Shown in pieces: positions 1-4,867 of a stretch of DNA of 10,917 nucleotides. The first letter of the stretch is position 1. Each line of letters opens with the position of its first letter. Source of the DNA: JAJDBU01 sp046756925 (GTDB lineage: Bacteria; Nitrospirota; Nitrospiria; SBBL01; JAADHI01); NCBI GenBank assembly GCA_046756925.1, contig JBHHXH010000081.1, positions 1 through 10,917 on the forward strand, in the 5' to 3' direction. Under the pieces are notes generated by a model. That model worked only from the letters and a program-made list of their open reading frames with translations. It was not told the DNA's origin and made no database searches. Both the position numbers and the translations under genes were made by a program.

Positions 1-341
1 CCCAATGCGGTGACCAAAGTGACACCATTAAAATCCCCCGCCATATTCACGATGTAGGGTGAACCCGTCATTGGGTTGACAACGGTGGTCCCTCCCCCAC
101 CATCATCCCGAAAAATACGATAGGAGGTCGCATTCGTCATCTCGACCCCATGGCGAACCCGGCCTGCATTGGCCAGTTGCTGGGCATAGCGAAAATCCGC
201 GACCAACTTATAGGCCACACTTGCCGCCCGGTTGCCTCCGAGATCCCCCGTAACGAATACGGACACTGCCAAAATGCTGAGCACCACGATGACAACCGTC
301 AGCTCAACAAGCGTGAAGCCCGCCCGTCCTTTCGGCCGCAC
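1..341 (-). CDS. GspH/FimT/MshC-like minor prepilin (3' end beyond the window)
   Basis: This is a pseudopilin or minor pilin that would be processed by prepilin peptidase and built into a type IV pilus or pseudopilus tip. I start it at a GTG (341-339), giving MRPKGRAG then FTLVELTVVIVV. The leader is short and positively charged and ends in Gly at residue 8. Phe follows as mature residue 1 and Glu as mature residue 5, then a hydrophobic helix. A GAGGT Shine-Dalgarno lies just upstream of the GTG. The helix is followed by a GspH/FimT-like stretch (LVADFRYAQQLANAG, then RHGVEMTNATSYRIF). Only 113 residues are visible; the reading frame is open to the window edge. It starts 11 nt after the stop of the preceding prepilin, so it is almost certainly co-transcribed. 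The GspH-like pattern and the MSHA-like gene order suggest an MshC counterpart, but the family assignment is by eye. The prepilin class is secure; the subfamily is less so. Confidence 0.85.
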   Translation of the reverse strand, partial: MRPKGRAGFTLVELTVVIVVLSILAVSVFVTGDLGGNRAASVAYKLVADFRYAQQLANAGRVRHGVEMTNATSYRIFRDDGGGGTTVVNPMTGSPYIVNMAGDFNGVTLVTAL

Positions 342-352
342 AAATCTTACCT

Positions 353-793
353 CTACGGGCCAGCTATTGAAATTGGGTCAGAAACCGTAGCCCCGCAGGT
401 AATCGTCCAGGTCGCAGCCGCAGGCGGATTACCGGGCGCCAAACCATCCCACTGACCCGTTCCACATATGCCGGCCGTTGGGGTTAGGGTTGCAGGGATA
501 GGCGATCCCACTAAACCATCAAGATAGACCTGGTCAGCGTCTGCTGTAGCCGCATCTCCAATCACATCGGTACCTGCTGGAGCGGTGTTGCCTGTCCGTA
601 CCAGCTGCTGACCGAAACGCATTGCCAATGCACTTCTTAAGGCCCCAATATAGGCCACGTTGTTGGCTGCCTGGGCATCCGTTTGCATATTGATATAATT
701 GGGCACCGCGACGCCTGCGATAATACCCAATATCACGATGACGACAATCAACTCGACCAATGTAAAACCCTTTTGATTTCTGATCGTTCTCAT
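353..793 (-). CDS. type IV prepilin, MSHA-like
   Basis: This is a 146-residue prepilin. The leader MRTIRNQKG is basic and ends in Gly9. It is followed by FTLVELIVVIVILGIIAG, with Glu at mature position 5, the classic class III signal cleaved and N-methylated by PilD-type peptidase. After the helix comes PNYINMQTDAQAANN and an ALRSALAMRFG stretch, as in MshA/MshB-type pilins. Cys110 and Cys133 lie near the C terminus and could form the D-region disulfide typical of pilins. A strong ribosome site (AAGGAGA, 801-809 region) precedes the ATG. The gene is 46 nt downstream of another prepilin and 11 nt upstream of a GspH-like minor pilin, all in one minus-strand operon behind the platform protein. 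It could be either the major subunit or a paralogous pilin; the sequence alone does not decide which. Confidence 0.92.
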   Translation of the reverse strand: MRTIRNQKGFTLVELIVVIVILGIIAGVAVPNYINMQTDAQAANNVAYIGALRSALAMRFGQQLVRTGNTAPAGTDVIGDAATADADQVYLDGLVGSPIPATLTPTAGICGTGQWDGLAPGNPPAAATWTITCGATVSDPISIAGP

Positions 794-839
794 TATTCAC
801 TCTCCTTTGTTTTTAATATGGACCATTTTTCCTAAAGGC

Positions 840-1397
840 CTACCACTGACTAGCTGGAATGCCTTTGCTGTCGTTGGGTAGTAACTGATTCACATAAAGC
901 TGACCCGTTACGGGGTCATAGGCCCAGCCTCCAGGACCCCCTGGGGGCGTCCTGGAATCGGCTTGGGCGGTGGTTGCGGCGACAACCTTTTTCCTCGCCG
1001 CCAATGTGGCTTGGGTCGAGACAAAATCCTCGGGAAGACAGGCCGAGGAACAGACGACACCCGAAGGGCCTTCGACCACTTTCAGGTTGGCAAGCTGGGC
1101 CGGGCGGCTTGCGCTATCCAAGATATTGTTGTTGAGTTCGGCCACGCTTGGCCATTCTGGATTTCCCGGTGCAACCCCCACGAGGAGAATTTTTGCGTGC
1201 ATCAGGTGAATACCGGCGCGTATCGATCCCATTGTTCCTTTGGTAGAGGAGATTTTGGCATCCTGCGCCAGGTCTTGAAAGCGGGTGACTGCAACGGCGC
1301 TTAGAATACCGAGAACAACGATAACGATGATCAACTCGACCAGAGTAAATCCCTTCTCGTTCGCTCCCATGACCTTCTCCTCCCTTAATACCTTCAT
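840..1397 (-). CDS. type IV prepilin, MshA/MshB-like
   Basis: From the ATG at 1397 this is a 185-residue prepilin. The cleavage site is KG|FTLVELIIVIVVLGIL (Gly16/Phe17), with Glu at mature position 5. The following FQDLAQDAKISSTKGT and the later IHLMHAKILLVGV resemble the helix and early globular region of MSHA pilins, where a DARVSTLKG-type motif is common. Near the C terminus is GGWAYDPVTGQLYVNQ, a pattern seen in many GspG/MSHA-type pilins. Cys116 and Cys120 form a close CxxxC pair. The start is ambiguous: the ATG at 1397 has AAGGAG just upstream, and an internal ATG at 1370 has GGAGGAG just upstream and would give a more typical 6-residue leader (MGANEKG). The frame also stays open upstream into the end of the platform gene, but that extension has no support. 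It lies 41 nt after the platform gene. Confidence 0.9.
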   Translation of the reverse strand: MKVLREEKVMGANEKGFTLVELIIVIVVLGILSAVAVTRFQDLAQDAKISSTKGTMGSIRAGIHLMHAKILLVGVAPGNPEWPSVAELNNNILDSASRPAQLANLKVVEGPSGVVCSSACLPEDFVSTQATLAARKKVVAATTAQADSRTPPGGPGGWAYDPVTGQLYVNQLLPNDSKGIPASQW

Positions 1398-1409
1398 TTT
1401 TATCTCCTT
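1378..1409 (-). promoter_or_regulatory. two alternative ribosome binding sites for the first prepilin
   Basis: Two strong Shine-Dalgarno sequences lie nine codons apart in one frame. AAGGAG (about 1404-1409) sits about 6 nt before the ATG at 1397. GGGAGGAG (about 1378-1385) sits before the ATG at 1370. Both are well spaced, so either start, or both, could be used. The choice changes only the leader, which is removed by prepilin peptidase, so the mature pilin is the same. Confidence 0.6.
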
Positions 1410-1438
1410 CTTACAAGCAAAGATGTTAACTAGCGACT

Positions 1439-2668
1439 TCAGCCCATTCCTCCCTTTAACATCTTCGCCATGTTCCACCAGGGCATAAAGACAGCCAAGG
1501 CAAGAAATAGTATGGCCCCTCCGATAAAGATCAAGAGGATAGGCTCTATGGCCTTGGACAAGTTTCGAATGGCATAGTCGACTTCTCGGTCGTAATATTC
1601 CGAGACCTTCTTCATCATTTCATCCATTTGACCCGTTTGTTCTCCAATGGCAACCATCTGAATAATCGAGGGCGGAAATATAAGGCTCATTTCCATGGGT
1701 TGAACAATGCCGCGGCCCTCCTTTGCGGCATCACGAATGTTGGTTACTACATTGGAAATTGCCCTATTTCCAACCGTCTTTGAAACAATGTCCAGAGTCC
1801 GCAAGACGGGAAGGCCACTGCGTGTCAAGGTGCCGAAGATACGGGCAAAGCGCGACAGGGCTACTTTCAGAAAGATCGGACCGAATACAGGCAGCTTGAG
1901 TTTAAGACGGTCCCAGAAAAGGGCTCCTGAAGGAGTGCGAATATATCGCCAAACCCAAAATACCGCCGCCGCGATCAAGCCTAGAACATATATGCCGTAT
2001 TCGTGTACTATCGTATCCGCTTTGAGGAGGATTCTGGTTGGAAGGGGCAGGGTTGCATCAAACTTGTTATAGAATGCAGCCAGCTTCGGAATGACAAAGG
2101 TGGCAAGAATCCAAAACGCAACGAGAAGTAGGCCGACCACAATTTGGGGATACAGGGTCGCAGATTTTATTCGGGACCGGGTCTCTTCTTCATATTCGGC
2201 CAGGGCAGCCAACTGATACAGGATTTCATCCAGCACACCGCCGGCCTCCCCCGCGTGGACCATACTGACGAATAGAGAAGAGAAAACGGTGGGATGCCTT
2301 TCGAGGGCGCCTGAAAATGAGCTCCCGCCTTCGACGTCCCTCCGGATCCTCTGAATAACTTCCCTAAGTCTGAAGTTGGTGGTTTGTACGATCAGGGAAT
2401 CGAAACTGTTAAGGATAGGTACACCGGCGCCGACCAGGGTTGCCAGTTGCATCGTAAAAATAATCTTTTCCTTTGGACGGATGCACTTAAATAGGCGAAA
2501 GTATTGCGTCGGGTTTATAGTAAAGGATTGCCAATCTTCTGTGATGGAAACTGGATAATAACCTAGGCCATCCAGGTAAGTCGCGACGGCCTCTCTGCCG
2601 CTTGTATCCAATTTTCCAGAAAAAAGGGCCCCAGTTTTATCGCGTGCACGGTATCGGTAGTTCGGCAT
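1439..2668 (-). CDS. pilC: type IV pilus inner-membrane platform protein (PilC/MshG/GspF family)
   Basis: This is the polytopic inner-membrane protein on which the assembly ATPase acts to extract pilins and build the fibre. The 409 residues match the family's usual length. The N terminus MPNYRYRARDKTGALFSG is the typical cytoplasmic start. Two T2SF repeats follow, roughly residues 68-190 and 270-395. Each has the family's Gly-Glu signature: HAGEAGG near 138-144 and IGEQTGQMDEMM near 341-352. Three membrane segments are visible: about 175-194, 224-243 and 375-396. The gene lies between the motor gene upstream and the prepilins 41 nt downstream. There is no recognisable Shine-Dalgarno before the ATG. 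The best promoter, a sigma-54 type, predicts a leader of only about 10-13 nt. The ATG is nevertheless well supported by the conserved N terminus. By gene order it could equally be called mshG. Confidence 0.95.
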   Translation of the reverse strand: MPNYRYRARDKTGALFSGKLDTSGREAVATYLDGLGYYPVSITEDWQSFTINPTQYFRLFKCIRPKEKIIFTMQLATLVGAGVPILNSFDSLIVQTTNFRLREVIQRIRRDVEGGSSFSGALERHPTVFSSLFVSMVHAGEAGGVLDEILYQLAALAEYEEETRSRIKSATLYPQIVVGLLLVAFWILATFVIPKLAAFYNKFDATLPLPTRILLKADTIVHEYGIYVLGLIAAAVFWVWRYIRTPSGALFWDRLKLKLPVFGPIFLKVALSRFARIFGTLTRSGLPVLRTLDIVSKTVGNRAISNVVTNIRDAAKEGRGIVQPMEMSLIFPPSIIQMVAIGEQTGQMDEMMKKVSEYYDREVDYAIRNLSKAIEPILLIFIGGAILFLALAVFMPWWNMAKMLKGGMG

Positions 2669-2689
2669 AATCGTCTATGTATAATATTA

Positions 2690-2706
2690 AGCAATTTGGG
2701 TGCCAG
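2690..2706 (-). promoter_or_regulatory. sigma-54 (RpoN) promoter for the pilC-pilin operon
   Basis: Read on the minus strand the site is CTGGCACCCAAATTGCT. It matches the -24/-12 consensus YTGGCACGRNNNTTGCW at every position except the two weakly conserved ones after TGGCAC. The invariant GG (2704-2703) and GC (2692-2691) are separated by exactly 10 nt, as required for RpoN. Transcription would start near 2680, about 12 nt before the pilC ATG. Pilin genes in many bacteria are RpoN/PilR-dependent, which fits the location. An enhancer-binding activator would be needed; a candidate binding palindrome lies upstream at 2788-2803. Confidence 0.8.
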
Positions 2707-2716
2707 GTAAGAAAGA

Positions 2717-2727
2717 GGGGGGGGGGG
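2717..2727 (+). repeat. 11-G homopolymer tract upstream of the -24 box
   Basis: There are eleven consecutive G on the plus strand (C on the transcribed-sense strand of pilC), ending 10 bp upstream of the sigma-54 -24 element. A tract of this length is prone to slipped-strand changes. It lies between the promoter and the candidate activator site, so length changes would alter their spacing and helical phase. Whether the length varies in the population cannot be seen from one sequence. Confidence 0.9.
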
Positions 2728-2787
2728 TGTTACAAAAAAGTGTTTAATACCAAATATTTATGAAGTCAATTCGGAGAACGCATCTGT

Positions 2788-2803
2788 AGAAGTTTAAACT
2801 TCT
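2788..2803. promoter_or_regulatory. perfect 16-bp palindrome, candidate activator (enhancer) site
   Basis: AGAAGTTTAAACTTCT is a perfect dyad. Its centre lies about 115 bp upstream of the predicted sigma-54 start at about 2680, within the usual range for upstream activating sequences of RpoN-dependent enhancer-binding proteins. No gene overlaps it. The palindrome is seen directly; its role as a PilR-type or other bEBP site is inference. It could also be the operator of an unrelated dimeric regulator. Confidence 0.5.
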
Positions 2804-2832
2804 GACGTAAAATGGCAGTGGCAGTAACAATA

Positions 2833-3016
2833 ATTGTCATTTAAATCCTGCAAGGAATCCGAACACCGAGGGTGCCGAGCAAGGGTTTAGGCAAAAGCGC
2901 TGAGGAGCGCAGGAGGTGCACCGCACCTTTGAGCATCCTTACCTTGATGGCAGTGCAGCATAAGCCCTTGATTCGGCTGCCGAATGCCGGACTACTTGCA
3001 GGATTTAGATGTCAAT
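2833..3016. repeat. 184-bp structured inverted-repeat element between pilB and pilC (candidate structured RNA or MITE-like element)
   Basis: The ends, 2833-2861 and 2988-3016, form a 29-bp inverted repeat with 25 matches, including an uninterrupted 13-bp core (TAAATCCTGCAAG and its complement). Inside are further nested pairings. CACC/GGTG is at 2864-2874. A 13-bp stem (CAAGGGTTTAGGC at 2880-2892 with 2958-2970) has one mismatch and one wobble. That stem encloses hairpins GCGCT/AGCGC (2897-2910) and AGGTGC/GCACCT (2914-2928). A separate hairpin ATTCGGC/GCCGAAT is at 2971-2985. Almost every segment can pair, giving a branched, cloverleaf-like fold. On the minus strand the element begins on the pilB stop codon. 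No T-run follows, so it is not an ordinary terminator. TA dinucleotides bound the AATCC...GGATT ends, compatible with TA-target insertion, but they are themselves part of the symmetry. No coding sequence is convincing. I do not recognise it as a known riboswitch or RNA class. Confidence 0.7.
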
Positions 3017-4718
3017 CAATCTCTTGGGTTACCCGCAAGACCTCTTCGAGGGTGGTCAGTCCTTGAATGATTTTTAGGATGCCTTCCGCCCGGAGCGGAC
3101 GGTACTGGGTTTGAAGGGCGGCTTTCCGAATATCCGCCGAGGAGGCACGTTTGACGATGAGGTCCCGTATACTGTCGTTGACGGGAAGCAACTCATAAAG
3201 GCCGATGCGTCCCGCATAACCCGTTCCTCTGCATTCCCCACATCCAGCCCCCTTAGAAAAGCTGTATTCCTGTTGGTTTGTGAGTAGGGCATGAATCTCT
3301 AGACGTTCTATAAGGTCCTGGGGCGGTCTATATGGCGCCGCACAGGCTTTGCAGATTTTTCGCACCAGTTTTTGGAAGACCACTGCCGAAAGGGATGAGG
3401 CGATCAGAAAAGGTTCCGCCCCCATCTCGATGAGACGGGCAATCGCACCCGGTGCATCGTTGGTATGTAGGGTACTCAAGACCAGGTGACCGGTCAGGGC
3501 CGCCTGGATGGCAAGTGTGGCCGTTTCTCGATCTCGAATCTCACCCACCATAACGATATCGGGGTCCTGCCGAAGAATGGAGCGAAGACCGTTTGCAAAT
3601 GTGACACCCACCTTTGTGTTCACCTGCACCTGGGTAATCCGTTTCAGTTCGTATTCTACGGGATCTTCAATGGTGACGATATTTTTCTCTGCCGTATTGA
3701 TGGTCTGAAGCACGGAATAAAGCGTAGTGGTCTTGCCGCTTCCGGTGGCCCCTGTGACCAGGATCAGACCGTTGGGCCTGCGAAAATAGCGTTCGAATGC
3801 TCTTAAGGGTTTTGCCTTAAAACCCAACTCTTCCAATCCAATAAGGACACTGGCCTTGTCCAAGAGCCGCATCACAATCTTCTCGCCATGCGCCGTTGGA
3901 AGTGTCGAAATGCGGATGTCGATATCCTTCTCTCCGACCTTGATTTCAAATCGCCCATCTTGCGGGATACGCTTCTCGGCAATATCCAAACTCCCCAATA
4001 TCTTGATGCGGGAGACGACACCGGCCTGTAAGGATTTCGGGGCGGTCATTACATCCCGGAGCAGACCGTCCACGCGGTAACGGATGTGGATGCTCTCTCC
4101 ATCTGGTTCTAAGTGGACATCGCTGGCTCCCTCTTTCACCGCTTGACCAATCAAGGTATTCACAAACTTGATGACCGGAGAATCATCCGCCTCTGTAAAC
4201 GTGACGGGAGCGGATGCTTCACCATCCATCATGGCATTTCGATCCGCGGCTCGCATGGCTTCTTCCATGGTGCCGGTGCCGCTATAGAAACGATCGATGG
4301 CCTTTAGTATCTCCCGTTCCGTTCCGACCACCGGGTTGATAGTTAGGCCGGTCAGCTGATGAATATTATCGATCGAAAACACGTTTAGAGGATCTAGCAT
4401 GGCCAAGGTCAGGGCCTTCCCCTTTTTGTAGAGGGGAAGGACGTGATGGCGCCGTGCAACAAGCTCCGGAACAAGATGGACGACATCTGGATCGACGACA
4501 ATGGTACTGAGTGCCACATGGGGAATCCCCATTTGTTCCCCCAGTATTTTAATGATTTCTTCCTCTTTCACATAGCCCAGTTTACGGAGCACCTTCCCGA
4601 GGCGGAAGCCAGAGGTCTTTTGCTCCCGCAATGCCCGCTCGAGTTGAGACTCGGTAAGGAGGCCTGCCGAGATAAGCATTTCGCCTAAGCGTTTTTTTTG
4701 TTGTTGGGGTAACGGCAT
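3012..4718 (-). CDS. pilB: type IV pilus assembly ATPase (PilB/MshE-like) with N-terminal MshEN domain
   Basis: This hexameric cytoplasmic ATPase powers pilus extension through the PilC-type platform. I start at the ATG at 4718 (MPLPQQQKKRLG), which has AGGAAG in front; the longer frame begins at a TTG lying about in the promoter. It gives 568 residues, the normal size. The N-terminal domain holds two 24-residue RLG...G...L..Q motifs (R10-Q33 and R39-Q62) separated by exactly five residues, the signature of MshEN c-di-GMP-binding domains. The ATPase core has Walker A GATGSGKT ending near K329/T330, Walker B/Asp-box region VGEIRDRETA (E393), and LSTLHTNDA (His box). A zinc-type tetracysteine follows: C456/C459 and C493/C496. 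By gene order it could be named mshE. It is transcribed from its own sigma-70-like promoter. Its stop codon lies inside the structured element downstream. Confidence 0.95.
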   Translation of the reverse strand: MPLPQQQKKRLGEMLISAGLLTESQLERALREQKTSGFRLGKVLRKLGYVKEEEIIKILGEQMGIPHVALSTIVVDPDVVHLVPELVARRHHVLPLYKKGKALTLAMLDPLNVFSIDNIHQLTGLTINPVVGTEREILKAIDRFYSGTGTMEEAMRAADRNAMMDGEASAPVTFTEADDSPVIKFVNTLIGQAVKEGASDVHLEPDGESIHIRYRVDGLLRDVMTAPKSLQAGVVSRIKILGSLDIAEKRIPQDGRFEIKVGEKDIDIRISTLPTAHGEKIVMRLLDKASVLIGLEELGFKAKPLRAFERYFRRPNGLILVTGATGSGKTTTLYSVLQTINTAEKNIVTIEDPVEYELKRITQVQVNTKVGVTFANGLRSILRQDPDIVMVGEIRDRETATLAIQAALTGHLVLSTLHTNDAPGAIARLIEMGAEPFLIASSLSAVVFQKLVRKICKACAAPYRPPQDLIERLEIHALLTNQQEYSFSKGAGCGECRGTGYAGRIGLYELLPVNDSIRDLIVKRASSADIRKAALQTQYRPLRAEGILKIIQGLTTLEEVLRVTQEID

Positions 4719-4742
4719 GGTTCTTCCTGAATGTGCCCTCAA

Positions 4743-4771
4743 AATATACCGAATGGTCTAAGATCTGTCAA
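4743..4771 (-). promoter_or_regulatory. sigma-70-type promoter for pilB
   Basis: On the minus strand there is a perfect TTGACA -35 box (4771-4766), a 17-nt spacer, and TATATT as -10 box (4748-4743; five of six). The predicted start, near 4736, leaves a leader of about 18 nt that contains the AGGAAG ribosome site before the ATG at 4718. This is the best sigma-70 match in the window and indicates housekeeping transcription of the motor gene. Confidence 0.75.
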
Positions 4772-4855
4772 AAACACCTTCTATCGGATACAGTCAAGGC
4801 TTCGTTTCACTTCCCTAATTTTTAGAAATCCTTTTCTCCTCCACGCCCTTTCCCT

Positions 4856-4861
4856 TATAAT
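4856..4861 (+). promoter_or_regulatory. -10 box of the lhr promoter (leaderless mRNA predicted)
   Basis: A perfect TATAAT lies six bases before the lhr ATG (TATAAT-atcccc-ATG). With usual spacing, transcription would start at or within a base of the A of the ATG, and there is no Shine-Dalgarno, so translation would be leaderless. The -35 region (about 4833-4838, T-rich) is a poor match, which lowers confidence. It fires away from the pilB promoter within the 149-bp divergent gap. Confidence 0.5.
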
Positions 4862-4867
4862 ATCCCC

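Noticed and set aside
2844..3005. call of the inverted-repeat element as a definite MITE with TA target duplication
   Set aside because: TA is its own complement and the symmetry extends past it on both sides, so the flanking TA is not independent evidence; no transposase or second copy is in the window.
2833..3016. integron attC site, riboswitch or intrinsic terminator for the structured element
   Set aside because: No RYYYAAC/GTTRRRY core pair, no match to the c-di-GMP or cobalamin riboswitch landmarks I know, and no T-run after the stem on either strand.
2872..3066. 64-codon frame on the plus strand through the pilB-pilC gap
   Set aside because: It coincides with the densely paired inverted-repeat element, has no ribosome site and runs into the end of pilB on the other strand; composition reflects the stems, not a protein.
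4719..4742. upstream TTG start extending pilB by eight residues
   Set aside because: It has no ribosome site, lies almost on the -10 box, and would place the start before the predicted transcription start; the ATG at 4718 has AGGAAG in front.
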